From Acholoe squamosa (Eukaryota > Annelida > Polychaeta > Phyllodocida > Polynoidae): a stretch of 64,000 nt of DNA. Positions 8,663 through 20,388 of the stretch are shown here, piece after piece. Each line of letters opens with the position of its first letter. Position 1 is the first letter of the stretch. The stretch spans positions 45,075,505 through 45,139,504 of the forward strand of contig OX439047.1 of NCBI GenBank assembly GCA_949317995.1, written 5' to 3'. The notes under the pieces were generated by a model. The model saw only the letters and a program-made list of their open reading frames with translations. It searched no databases and had not been told where the DNA came from. Both the position numbers and the translations under genes were made by a program.

Positions 8663-9547
8663 AAGGGTGTGCAATAAATGTAGCTAAGAGGATATTGACT
8701 TTTTATTAAGAGGGGAATATAAAATACCTGATAGGACTCTGAGGCACTGGGGTTTACCATTGTGATCTTTTCAATTGATACGTGTATATGTATATTGACG
8801 TCAAGCGAAAAGTGATGGACTATTCATAAATGTCACCCACGTCATCCAAGTGCACCTTCACTCAACTGAAATGGCACCCTTTAGGTGATAATGTATTTTA
8901 TCAGCTTAGACTTTTACAAAATATGACAAAAGATGAAGCATCAACAAGCTGTAAGGAAATCTTGCAACAGGTGTGGCTGTGTTTTTCATTAGGCAGGGAA
9001 TGCCCACTATCAATTTATGTGCATTCCATCCCCATGACTCTTTTTAAAAATCTGTCGTAATTGAGAAATAATAGACAAACACCTGTTCTTTTCTTGCAAT
9101 ATAGCTCATAGTGGCCAGAACAATGGTATGCTCCCAATGGAGCGAATTAGTCTACAATGTCTACCTATTCATTAAAACACTAGGGTGCCACCTTGGAGAC
9201 AACGTCTTCCTGGCAGTATGTCTGGTTTAAATACATTTTATTCATTCCAGTTCATGTGATATGAATATAGCAGATATGAGTGGCATGAGTAGATGTGCTA
9301 AGACGTCTGCTACCTGGAGGAAATTTCACAAAAATGTTACAAAGCAGGGTTATGAAATTCTCACTGTCTGGACATATCTTTGGTAATAACCTACAACTAT
9401 CCCATTCACAGCTCAGACAATATGCAAGATATATCCCATTTGTAGGGCAAGGCTTGAAGCCCAAGACATGTGACCAGGCAAGCAAAAACACCTCTCTGCA
9501 AGAATATTCATTATCAAAGTTCATCTCAAGATCTTTAAAATGAGACA
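8663..9547. other. Spacer, nothing recognised
   Basis: A 76-codon open frame at 8830-9060 has no motif, splice context or paralogue that I can see, and I do not call it a gene. Confidence 0.45.
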
Positions 9548-10029
9548 TCATTCCTAGTAGCCATTTCAGAACCCCTCCTTGAACATAGGTTGTTATTCAT
9601 ATCTGAAATCGATGATTGAGCCCTAAATACATTATTAAACATAATAATATCTAAAAACAGCCTTTTTTCATAAGGATATGGTGATTTTTATCATAGATTT
9701 TTATCTAGAAGGAATTTTCCATTTCTGTTTTGGATTTTTGGTCAGTATCCCCAAAAATTGGCATAGCAATTTACAAATTTTGATTATTGGAATGGTTGCC
9801 ATGGCAACCAGAAATAGGCATATCAGTTGATGTTCGTTTTACCTTCCAAATATGGGCAATTTCTAATGAAAATGGTGCATTTTAAATTAGACCATAGAAT
9901 TCTCCATCAAAAATTATGTCAATATATTTTTATAATGATTTTAGAGTAATTTTCCCCCTCCAATCCCCCCTGGTGGCCCAATGGGGAATTAAAAATCCCC
10001 CGCAGAGGGGTTTTCTCCCTTGATGGGTC
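9548..10029 (+). repeat. Dispersed repeat family M, copy 2
   Basis: Matches the inverse of 47531-48044 over nearly its whole length. It contains the perfect palindrome GTTGCCATGGCAAC at 9795-9808 and CCCCCCTGGTGG at 9965-9976 (opposite strand CCACCAGGGGGG), then a CCCGCAGAGGGG hairpin-like end. Non-coding. Confidence 0.85.
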
Positions 10030-13000
10030 ACATATACTTCAAAGTATTATGGGTTTCACAACAAAAACAACTTCAAAGTCTTATTAATCTTTACCAAGAT
10101 GTCATTTATAGCAACTGCCTATCATCTTGACTTCCCATCTTTAACAAATAAGAATTTTTATATGGGTTCTTGCCCAAAGGGATCAGACTCAAAGCAACTG
10201 TATATTGGGTTGTTTTGAGTAGAATACTCCCTGTACCCCTTACTCCTTTTGATCTTGTAAGCTCACAGACAAGCTACCAGCACAGAAATGGAAAAATCCT
10301 TTTAGTTCTAAATCCATCATAAAAATCACCATATTGTTATGTATTTTTTTTATGAGAAAGGCTAATTTATTGTGTTTTTAGACATTATTATGGTTTATCC
10401 AGGATAAATAAAGAATTTAAAAGAAGGGGGTGTTTCATTATGAGACATTGATTGTCAGCTGTCATTTGAAACATTCAATTTCCATCCTTCATTTTATTTC
10501 ATTTTTTTTAGTTTACCACAGCCAATATGGTAATGTGTCTTGATATTGACAAAATTAGTAAGGAGTAATAGGAACAACAAGCATCATGCAATATGATGCG
10601 CTCAGACTGTCAATGAAAGTAACTCCCCACAATCTGAAATCTGCAATAATAATGATGTCCCAGTTTGTTATTTGAGAACCTTTACTGCCATATTTTTATA
10701 TAAAATGATTATTCATGATAATGACAATATGTGGCAGAGACAATATTTTCCCAAACATAAGGTGAAATGTTGAACAGAAAAACAGTGCAGTGCACTCATG
10801 GTTATTGTTCCATTATGCATTTTTCTGACTCATGATAGTCATAAAACCCCTTTTCCCAGAGACAATAACAACAACCAAGAAACTTGTTTAAGGTGTCACT
10901 TGCATGTCCATCTATGACGGAACAGGTGCGGAGGGCATAGATTTGAGGCTGGTTATCACTCCTCATGAAGACTCATTGCCCAAGCCTCCAAGCCAACACC
11001 TTTACCGTGGCGCCCTCTTGGCAAAAACGTGATTCTAGGGTAAACCATTTGAAAAGTGTGTGGGTAAAAGCGTTTGTAAAATACCCATTTTTACGCCCAA
11101 AACATGTCAAAACGTTCGGAAAGAAGATATCAAAAACGCTTTTAAAATCTTTTGTTCCCCAGCCAGGACACAGCATGTTAGAATGCAGAAAGGGAAAAAA
11201 TAAGAAAGAAGAGACAGAAACACGTATTTTGAGAGCACATTTTTGTTCAAATATTAATAAAACTTATAACCCCCCCCCCCAAAGAAAAAAAAAACTACAA
11301 AATAAACAGACATTCAAAAAGGGACTTTTTTTTCGCCTTTTGGGGATTGAGTAGGTAGTAGCTGTTCAGGACAATCTAAAAATCTCATTCATCACCTTAA
11401 GACAGCCAGAACTGATTGGAGGGTCATCTGTAAGCTGTGGTGAGTCTCATAGAGACAATTGGGTGCTCGAGGGGTCAGAGCAGAACGATTTTATTAATTT
11501 TTTGTTTCCTCACATAGTCCTATTTGGAGTGCAAATTTATCTTAGATGACCTTATAGTGTAAGGCTTAGAAAATAGATACATTAAAAAAACGACTTATTT
11601 CTTATAGGCGTGATGCACGGCATACTAGACTAGTATGGCTGCTATCCTTCAGAAAGACATGACTTGTGGGCGTAATGCCAGACAGATGGTGTCTGGACTG
11701 TGTCTAATTTGTATTGACCTTCAGGCCAATTGTCTGGATGTCTACATATTAGTTGGGGGGAGGGGTAGCCCCAGGATGTGGAAAGTGCTAGTGTTGGGAA
11801 CAGAACAAGGTATAATTATAGTTGAGTTTATGTAATTTGGTAGTGCTGAATCCGAATAAGGTGTGCATATCTCCATATCAAGGTCAAATCAAAGGTTAAA
11901 GGCCAGTTCCTTGTCAATGCCATGGAATCGTGGGTTAAATTGCTATTCCACCATATCTCTTCGTTCACAAGAGCATTCAATGGAAATGAGCATGTTTCAA
12001 TTAAGAATTCTCACAAATCTTGAAAAAGGGTTCATTCTCCTAGAAATCATGAGTCACATGTAAGTGAAAAATCATTTAGCTTTGTTCTCATAAGAAACAA
12101 CTGCAGGAGTTAAGAATAACCTCCAGAAAAGGTATGCCCAGTCATTCTCCCATGGTTTTTTCTCTTCCTTAGACATCATGGTTCTGACAGGTTTTGGGGT
12201 GAACGCATTCTCACGAGTGATTTTGGAGGCCAAGATTTCTAGATTGTGTCGATACATTATCAACCAGTGAGATGACTCCCTCCATTCACTGCAGATCTTT
12301 TTTGTTTGGGTACATTATGTAACACTTGGTACCCATCATGCAGGCTGCTATTCAGATCAGTGCTTATCTCACCAGGTCCCAGATTAAGCAATGGCGGACC
12401 CACTGGACCTTAATACTAAAGCCTATAGGCTGACAATAGTAGGTATTAATTCAGCCATTAATTCCCAGCTAAAGTGGTGCTCAAGTCTCGTTGTGCTGCT
12501 CGTTCCCAAAATGTACAACTGTCTAAGTATTGTGAGGTTTAGGGGACACCAGTGGATTCCTCAGATCTGCTTAAGGGGGGGGGGCAGGGAAGGTTAAAAC
12601 CCTCTTATGAGCAATATTGCTGCTATGAGAGATGATATTCTGATTATTTTGAGGCCATATTGGATTTTGCTTGATTTTTAAGGGAAGCATACACAGGAGG
12701 ACTCAGGACTTTTCCGAGGTCAAACCTGATATTAAGTTGAGTCATTGCTGAAATTTTCAGCTTCTCATTATTTTATTTCCGGTTTGGTCCATAAAAGATC
12801 TAAAGGTCCTCGCCTGTAGGCCCTGTGTCCAATTGAGTGTCAGTGTGGGTGATGGTAGGGGGTTAGCATTATAATAATATTATAGACATCGGGATTACGA
12901 ATAAGGGTTTATATTGGTGTACAGATTGGGTTAATGCAACATAAGTATATGTTAGGAAAACAAACACAGCCCTTTTATAGGATCCATACTTGAGTCTTAA

Positions 13001-14925
13001 TCCGGCCTTTGTTGCCAATGCCCTTGATAAGACTATGTATAACCCCCCCTCCTAGTTATAAATTACAATATATATTCTTTTTTTGTCAGATATGAAATTG
13101 CCTATCCAGATGCAATGCTCGATCTATTCATACACCCTCTCCCCCACATCATTTCGCCCCGACAAGACTCAGATGAGTCCAAAGCTGGAATTATCAAGGG
13201 ATATATTCAGGATAACTTATCGCTACTTATATGCTAGATATTACCCCTGAAGGGAATTTGTAGTTGTCTCAGCTGTGCCAGCATTTGATGAATGACCTAT
13301 GATAAGGGTGACAGGAATGGTATGGGCGAATTCTGAATAGTCGGTGCCAGTTCTGCTACCTTCAATCTGAGCTTACATTGCCCTACCTTCTTATAATAAA
13401 TCATATAAATATTTAACCTGTAGACGTGGAAACGTGGCCCACTAGACTACTTCTACTTCATGTATATTGTAAAAGAAAAATAGCATTGCTGTTAGGTAAA
13501 GGTTCATGCAGTTTTAGCAAAAAAACTACACTGAAAACCTGATGGTGAGAAAGGTAGTCTGTGCAAACGACTTTAGATCCTCAATTTGACTGCTTTAGGT
13601 AGTCAAATTGATTGCTAGTAGGGAGAGGAATGGGCCGTCATATCGACAAACTAAAGTCATCAAATTGACTACTTTTTTTGAGAAAGCTGGATTGTCGATA
13701 TGACTAGCATGCATGGGTACTCCATTTAACGACCTTCACATCATTTGTTATCTTAAGGTTGGTCGCTACTTGTTAAAAATGAACCTACTGCACAGGTCTC
13801 TGCGCATATAGGTTATACTAGTCAGAATGCCACCATTTTTGCCAGGCACATACGTACATTTGTAATTTCAGGTCTTTTTGATGAGAATTGAGCATTTTGT
13901 GATGCTTGGGAATTTGTGTATATTTACATCTAGATTTAATTTAGATTTTTTCTGACTTTCTTTTATGGCTTGTTTTAAACAAAAGTGTGGAAATGACTAT
14001 AATGCTCAGAATATCTATGGGTATAGCCAGAAACCATTTTATATTATAATTATAAAAAAAAATCTTGCATAAAGATACTAGTTGGCCCTGTTTCATCTCA
14101 AAACAAAGATGGCGGCTACCCGAAGTTGGCGTTAGACGCACGCATGGGCAGTAGTCTCGATACCTTTTCCCGCATTGATAATATCAAAGTAAGATGACAT
14201 ACTTTGCACAATTTTGCCATTTTCTTCCATAAAAAGGCTATCTAGATGTGAAGTTTCACATTTCTGTGATTACCAGTTGATATGGAGTAAAATCAAGGAA
14301 GTTTTCACTATTTGTTTCATTTTAGAGAAAAAAAAATGAAACACTTTTATTTTCAAAATGCTATATCTTAAAAAGTAGCATGGGACCCCCCATTTTTCTA
14401 TTCATTATTCACTTCTATAATATGATGTTGGCTGCCCCTAAACCAAAAATGAAGATTTTCTGATGACTTTAGGTAAAGAGTAGCAACCAACCTTAAATCA
14501 TTATGATGGTGATTAGATTAATTTTTGTTTTTCCCACACACTTCCATCATTGTTAGGCCTTTATTAGGCCTTATAAGTCTTATGTTTGTGCATGATAGTC
14601 AAGAGCCGATTCATAGACATGTAATTCTACATGAGGTGTTAATGCATGCAGATACCCCATATCATCCTTAGAATCATACATGAGTCTAGTGCAATGATAT
14701 TATTTTGTGTCCTACATACTTTTACACAATATGCATCAACAGGTTCATGACTTAAACACCAGGGGGCTCAAGCTTTTTCCGGGGCATTACATAATACATA
14801 GTTACGGAAATGTTTAGAAATATTGCTGTAAAAATCTTAATATTGGTCGTATTGACCAACCAATCAGGCAGCTTTGTATTGATGAACCCCATCAAATCAA
14901 ATCAATGATTAGAATTAAAGGTTAT
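10030..14925. other. Long spacer without recognisable genes
   Basis: No gene, RNA or complete transposon is supported. A terminal motif TACACTGAAAA at 13527 is followed by CTTTAG/GTCAAATTGA blocks in both orientations (13560-13680), resembling the foldback MITE at 49926-50185, but no right end was found. Open frames at 10965, 11635, 11863 and 12391 lack any supporting evidence. Confidence 0.45.
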
Positions 14926-15290
14926 TAAAGGGATTTCCCACTATTCGTTAAATGCTAAACTACCAGAAGTTTCCCCAAATCACTTGAGATTATAATTAGT
15001 TTTATGTATTATGGGTTAAATGAAGCAACAATCACCATGGTTCATTGGGCTAGTTTCAGATTTATTGACACCTGAAGATGGGGAATCTTTAACTATGTCT
15101 GCTTATAGGAGAAACCCCCATTTTTCATCATTTTCTCAAAAATTGATGAATTGAGCAGAAAATATCTTAACTAAACTTCCCATATGTCTAGTATACATCA
15201 TTTGCACCATGATCGAGCAATAAAAATAGGTAGTCATTGGACAAATAAAAGAGCGATGGATAATTCAACCAAAAATGAGGAAATGAAAGG
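14926..15290 (+). repeat. Dispersed repeat family R, copy 1
   Basis: Starts AAAGGGATTTCCCACTATTCG and runs through AATAAAAGAGCGATGGATAA. The same sequence occurs inverted at 31590-31948, clearly diverged. No terminal repeats were recognised. Confidence 0.75.
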
Positions 15291-15350
15291 TGTTGGAATT
15301 TCTTACATTTCTCAGTTAAAAGGAAAGAAACTGTCAGGAATTTGTTCACC

Positions 15351-15643
15351 TGGAGGCTATTGCAAAAAGAATCGGAACCGCATTCTTACTGTCATAACTC
15401 ACCTTCCAGTTCCTGGCTGTTCTGCTGCTCAGAACCAACTTCTCACCTTACACTCAGAATCAATCCTCTTAGTGTGAGTCATACTGGGAAGCATTCCTCA
15501 ATTCATGAAAACTTAAGAATCACTTCTATAACTTATTACTTCCCTGCAAAACAGGGGAGAAATCATTGCTTGAGGGTAGTCAGTTCCCATTTGGGAATAG
15601 CACCTCTGACAGAATTGAATTCCTGTCCTTTCGCAACACCCCC
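15351..15643 (+). repeat. Direct repeat D, first copy
   Basis: About 293 bp from GGAGGCTATTGCAAAAAGAA to CTTTCGCAACACCC, repeated at 15876-16168 with a constant offset of about 525 and roughly 90% identity by eye. Open frames in the two copies are not conserved. Confidence 0.85.
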
Positions 15644-15875
15644 CAGGATTTGCAAGGATCAAGAGAAAATCATTATGAAAAAAACCAACAGATATCAAAA
15701 TACATGGCGAGATTCACACAACATGTAGCTGCTCAGGCTGAGCAATGTTGTTCTTCCTGCTGAAGTAGGTGATCTGAATATATGAGGATACACACACTAG
15801 GTGGCACTGCTGTTCAATGCTCGGTTCAATTATAATTGATCCTACACACTAATGAGTAACCTACTGTATGACCTG

Positions 15876-16168
15876 AGGAGGCTATTGCGAAAAGAATCGG
15901 AATCGGATTCTCACTGACGTAACTCACCTTCCAGTTCCTGGCTGTTCTGCTGCTCAGAACAAACTTCTTACCTTACACTCAGAATCAATCCTCTTAATGT
16001 GAATCATACTGGAAAGCATTCCCCAATTCATGAAAACTTAAGAATCAATTCTATAACCTATTACCTTCCTGCAAAACAGGGGAGAAGTCATTGCTTGGGA
16101 GTTGCCAGTTCCCAATTGGGAATAGCACCTCCGACAGAATTGAATTCCTGTCCTTTCGCAACACCCTG
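15876..16168 (+). repeat. Direct repeat D, second copy
   Basis: Partner of 15351-15643. The second copy ends 43 bp before the TTAA-bounded MITE at 16211. Confidence 0.85.
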
Positions 16169-16210
16169 CTGAAACAACAGTTTAGCGGAGCTAGGCATCT
16201 GACTGGAGTA

Positions 16211-17339
16211 TTAACCCTTGCGTGCCCAACTGCGCTTAAATGCACGGTTTTGAGCTTAAATACATGTGGTTTGAAGGTAATTTTCATTCAGGTATTTCTA
16301 CTGGTCCAATTTGCACAGTTGTGACAAAAATTAATGTGGGAAAACATAACATTATGGAGATTTAGTGGTATTTAGAGCGTCTAGGTGACACAGCCAAAAA
16401 GAACAAGAAGGTATATTTACTTTAGCCGATCAGAATACTTTCTATGGGTCTTCTCACATATTTTGACAATCACAGACCCTAAATAATGGGCAAAGTCCTC
16501 TTTTACAACACAGATAAGCATGTTGTCATGGATAATAATTGTGCAGGTTGACAGAAATCATGATATTCTTAGTTCAGGTATATCTATCGGGTTTGAGTAA
16601 GCAGTTGACCAAGATATATGAAATGACCTAATCAAACCATTCTTGTTATCATTCAGATGACAAGTAATGTTAGGGTTTCCCAGGTTTTGTCACAGTTAAA
16701 CCCTCTATAGATCGGCCATGGTATCCTGATTCTGATACAAACATTCATTTTGCTGTATCTCCAACGATACATGCACAGGAAGTCAAAACTTGAAAATGAG
16801 CTGTCATTTATGTACTACATTAGAGCTAGGGCAACCCTCCAGGGAACTATATCTAACATGATACCAAACTGATGTCATATCAATTACCCCCAAGTCCCCC
16901 CCCCTCTATTAGATTCTATACACTAAATTCATTCCATAACAATAACTATTCATATCCACTAAGATAATCCATGCCTTGTTACTAATACATTATATCCCTC
17001 TTGAGTAGCAGTTGACATGACATCCTTCAGGCATCATCTTTGAAAGTTCAGTAAGGGATCAGGCTTGAAGGGATTATGGATATATAGCACACGATAGACC
17101 AAATACTACCAAATGACAACAAATGGAATGTTTTGGTCTCTATGGTTACCAGCAGACCTCACCAGAAATGCCATGTCTTAACTGAAAGTCTGAGTTAAGG
17201 GTTTTCAGATTAACTAATGCTGAGCCAAACCATATCAAAAGAGAAGATCAAAATAACACAAGGTTTTATAAAAAGAAAAAGGTGATAACCTCGTAAAATA
17301 AGGTAACATCTCAAATAATTCTGGGCTCAAAAAGGTTAA
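16211..17339. mobile_element. Probable piggyBac-type MITE, diverged
   Basis: The left end TTAACCCTTGCGTGCCCA at 16211 closely resembles the terminus of the element at 5261. The right end TGGGCTCAAAAAGGTTAA closes at 17339. I count 14 of 18 terminal positions matching. There is no transposase frame in 1129 bp. The right end is less certain than the left. Confidence 0.55.
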
Positions 17340-18452
17340 CAATGAGGTGTGAGTGTGACAAAGCCGGCAATGGGACAATGGGCTATCATAAGGTGCCAGC
17401 TATTTTTAGTTTGCTTTCAGTTGTGTGAAGTGTGATAGTTATTGGTGGTTCACATACACAGTGGTAGTGCATATTGACAATAGCCTAGAATACCATTGTC
17501 TGCTTATACATGGCCCTGGCACTATAGTTGGGGCCTATAATTACCTAACTCTATTTTAAGAGGCTCACCTTTGATAGCTATCCAGATGTATTCTCTGTGA
17601 AGAAGATCTATGGACCCTCAACACTATCAGTTTTAAGTAAATGAGCTTGCATTTTTTTAAAAGACAAGAGAAAATTAGCATTAAAATCTTCTGTTTGATG
17701 CTACATGTAAGCCAAACAGACTGTAATCAGGTTATTGTGTCCCTACCAAGTTAATCCCTTTCCCTCACGCCTGAAATGAAGCAAATGTACTTCAGGTGAT
17801 TAAGATAAGGGTACAGCACAACATATCAGCCCTATCATGACCATTTCCAAAGGTGCAAACAGGGACTGATAAGAATGCATTGCTCTGGAGTCGGGGGGGG
17901 GGGTTACCCATAAGGCAAAGCGAGATGATGACATCCACTTCCTACTATGCCAGTGCCGAATACCACAGATACTATACATATCCTTCAAGGCCTTTTCCCT
18001 TTATCTATGTACAAAGATTTTTGTTTCAAAGTAGTAATTCTTTTTTCATTTGATTTTTCTTTACCTCTGGCTGACCATGACTGTTGTTAGCTGAAAAAAA
18101 ATCCACAATCTAGGTATTCAGAAATTCATGCCCTTAAATGAAACATGTGATATTGTCTCATCTACTGTCCCTCCGTCATATAAGACATAATAGCTTGGTG
18201 ATTTCGTGAAACTGTGCCTTTATACTAGATGGATGGAAATTTATCTGCAATAAGATATAATATGTGTACAATATATGTGATGGAAAACCTCCCCAGAGCT
18301 GGAGGTTTTATGGCAAAACCTCCAGTAAAACCATAAATATAAGCATATTTTGACATAAACTGTAGAGGCCTAGAAGAGGATTTGAATCTTCTACACTGGA
18401 TGTGATACAAAGCTATTGTAAATATATGGTGTACCAGGATTCAATCACAGGC
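17340..18452. other. Spacer, nothing recognised
   Basis: Only a G run near 17893 and a short inverted pair AAAACCTCC...GGAGGTTTT near 18283-18308. Confidence 0.45.
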
Positions 18453-18522
18453 AAGCTCAATAGCATAATGGTTAGCATGGCTGACTTTGGATCACAGAAT
18501 GTGGGTTCAAGACTGCATGGGG
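18453..18522 (+). repeat. tRNA-like sequence (Gln-TTG type), degenerate
   Basis: A-box-like TAGCATAATGGTTAGCAT, an anticodon-loop-like TGACTTTGGATCA (loop centre TTG) and B-box-like GGTTCAAGACT are in tRNA order. The ends do not pair as an acceptor stem, so this is a SINE head or tRNA relic, not a gene. Confidence 0.6.
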
Positions 18523-18689
18523 AAAACGTTTTTTAGCATAGACATACAAGGCTAAAAGGGTCTTTGTAAAAGGTCTGCCTGAAGCCCCTATTATTCTATT
18601 GGCAATCAAGGGGATGTTCATTATAATACATTATTTTTAGCATTTGTTGCAAAAAATGACAGTGGCCAACTGAGAATAAACATAAAATC

Positions 18690-18760
18690 ACACTAGGGGT
18701 TTGAACCTGTGTGGTCTAGATTTCTAGTCCCAGCCCTTAACCACTACACTACATTGTCCA
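18690..18760 (-). repeat. tRNA-like sequence (Ser-AGA type), degenerate
   Basis: On the minus strand, GTAGTGTAGTGGTTAAGG (A box) is followed by GGGACTAGAAATCTAG, close to the anticodon arm of tRNA-Ser(AGA), and by GGTTCAAACC (B box). The long variable arm expected of a serine tRNA is shortened. Confidence 0.6.
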
Positions 18761-18867
18761 GTCATACTTTCAAAGTGAAATTACTCTCTTTTTCTATAAT
18801 TGATTACTCAGTCATAGTAGTAACATATCTCCATTCAGTAGAGGTTCTAACACCCACAGTATCAGCT

Positions 18868-18950
18868 GAGGACTCATGGTGTAATGGTTAGCACATGGGA
18901 CTCTGGATCCTAGCACTGCCTGGTGCGTGGGTACGAATCCCATATGGGAC
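18868..18950 (+). repeat. tRNA-like sequence (Gln-CTG type), degenerate
   Basis: ATGGTGTAATGGTTAGCAC followed by GGGACTCTGGATCCTAGC strongly resembles tRNA-Gln(CTG). The variable region carries extra bases and the B box is GGTACGAATCC (one mismatch). Probably a SINE head; a run of tandem repeats follows. Confidence 0.62.
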
Positions 18951-18984
18951 AGTGTTTTCCCAAGAATTTCATCTGCTGTACAAA

Positions 18985-19112
18985 AATGACCTAATTCATA
19001 ATACCTCCTGCTACGCTTGGCCTGTTTCACAAAACCTCCTCCCAGACCTGACCAAATTCACAAAAACCTCCTGCCAGAACTGATCTAATTCATATAACCT
19101 CCTCCTAGCTCC
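18985..19112 (+). repeat. Minisatellite of about 36 bp following the tRNA-like head
   Basis: Four degenerate units of the form CTAATTCAYAAAACCTCCTGCCAGACCTGAC. Its position right after the tRNA-like head suggests it is the body or tail of that element. Confidence 0.65.
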
Positions 19113-19385
19113 CCAACTGTATAATGTGGAAATAAACCTACAGTAGGAACAATGGGGTGCACAGCAAGGTGCAGTATAAGTTTATACCACGATTTCGGAA
19201 CTTCAGGTGGTTTAATATGCGATATATACGTGGTATATTCTGCATATACCACCCATGTGCGTTTTTAGAATTTTTAGTATATATACTTTTTCGGGGTCAA
19301 GTTGGACTTAGAATATTTTTGGAAATTATGGCAGCTATACAAAGTTAATCTAGCCATTTTCCATAGTAAAAAATCGTGCCAACTC

Positions 19386-19448
19386 GTATGAGAATTGAAC
19401 CCCGGCCGCAGTGGTGGTAGGCGAAGGCCTTAGCCATTGCGCTACACT
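19386..19448 (-). repeat. tRNA-like sequence, degenerate
   Basis: The minus strand reads TAGCGCAATGGCTAAGG (A-box-like) and ends with GGGGTTCAATTCTC (B-box-like). The anticodon arm cannot be assigned. Confidence 0.5.
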
Positions 19449-19484
19449 GAACGGTGATGAAATCAAATTTGAATATAAATAAGA

Positions 19485-19946
19485 CCTTGACCGGAGAGGT
19501 ACCGCATGTTCACACTCACTTTTCGTATGGAATCCAACCTTTTTATGTTATAATATTGAAATCCCAAGAAGTTTTCGATCCATAGACGAGGAATGCGTGC
19601 TAATTTTCTCCATTTTCTTAGATATAAATAAGAATCCATTGATTTTCCAAACGGGTCCGAAATTTTCGGCGTCTTTCTTGTACAACGAGCAGTTGACCTA
19701 TATCTACATCTGGGCCACTGACACACTTTCGCCGGACAAGGAGCCGGGTGGGAATGGCCGGACCGCGACTCGCGTACGTTGGGAAAATCAATGGATTCTC
19801 CTTTATTTTGAATATATTGGACATAATACGTATGGAGGGATCATCTAGACTATCTAAGGATATGTATGTTTTATTTTGAAGATGTGTCATGGCTGGATTC
19901 CATGCGAAAAGTGAGTGTGAACACGGCGGTACCTCTCCCGGCAAGG
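19485..19946. mobile_element. MITE with ~48-bp terminal inverted repeats and nested foldback
   Basis: Left CCTTGACCGGAGAGGTACCG and right (inverted) CCTTGCCGGGAGAGGTACCG continue together through TTCACACTCACTTTTCG and TGGAATCCA. A second inverted pair lies inside (AATCCATTGATTTTCC at 19632 against GGAAAATCAATGGATT at about 19783), so the element can fold twice. No transposase; superfamily not assigned. Confidence 0.8.
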
Positions 19947-19956
19947 AACAAAAACA

Positions 19957-20038
19957 ATGGCTTCGCGCAGAGCGGCCACGGGCCGTGTCGCTAGCACTTA
20001 CAAAATGTCTTCGCCTGGCTATATTCTTTGGATTTCAG
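19957..20038 (+). CDS. Possible first coding exon, unknown protein
   Basis: An ATG in good context (AACAATGG) opens 82 bases of CpG-rich sequence reading MASRRAATGRVASTYKMSSP then GYILWIS. It ends at CAG|GTAAGA, a near-perfect splice donor, in phase 1. It starts 11 bp after the right end of the MITE at 19485-19946. The base composition differs sharply from the surroundings. I could not identify the protein or find a second exon downstream, so it could equally be transposon-derived or chance. Confidence 0.3.
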
Positions 20039-20088
20039 GTAAGAAATTGATACAAAATGGAGGAAATGGTGGTATAAACCTATTAGGT

Positions 20089-20154
20089 GATGCATATCGG
20101 GGCCCCACGGGCTGTATATGCTGTATATACAGCCCTAGGGCCCCGATATGCATC
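20089..20154. repeat. 66-bp near-perfect hairpin
   Basis: GATGCATATCGGGGCCC then GGGCTGTATAT is mirrored as ATATACAGCCC then GGGCCCCGATATGCATC. The stems are 28 paired bases with a small internal bulge (CAC against TA) and a 5-base loop. Pairing continues weakly outside (TATTAGGT against CATCTATTA), so this may be the core of a foldback element. Confidence 0.9.
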
Positions 20155-20214
20155 ATCTATTAGCTTAATATCTATATTCACTACACTTGCACTTGTTTGT
20201 TTCTCACAGTGTCG

Positions 20215-20316
20215 ATAGTATGCTCTAGCTTTTTACCATAATAACAAGTCAAGACTCACTTACACTATTCAAACCATACATTTGGGTCTAATTTTGAAAT
20301 AGTTTATGAATGACTC

Positions 20317-20330
<14 letters not shown>
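20215..20330. repeat. Segment repeated at 21706-21810
   Basis: TATGCTCTAGCTTTTTACCAT through AATGACTCAGAGAG occurs in both places, each time running into a GA microsatellite. It is a local duplication of the left edge of the segment that follows. Confidence 0.85.
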
Positions 20331-20351
<21 letters not shown>

Positions 20352-20388
20352 GGGAGAGAGAGTGAGAGAGAGAGATAGGGAGAGAGAT
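20316..20388. repeat. (AG)n microsatellite
   Basis: Interrupted GA/GGGA run at the left edge of a duplicated segment. Confidence 0.95.

Noticed and set aside
10965-11354. 129-codon plus-strand frame with an antisense partner
   Set aside because: Basic low-complexity tail from A-rich DNA and no motif; chance opening.
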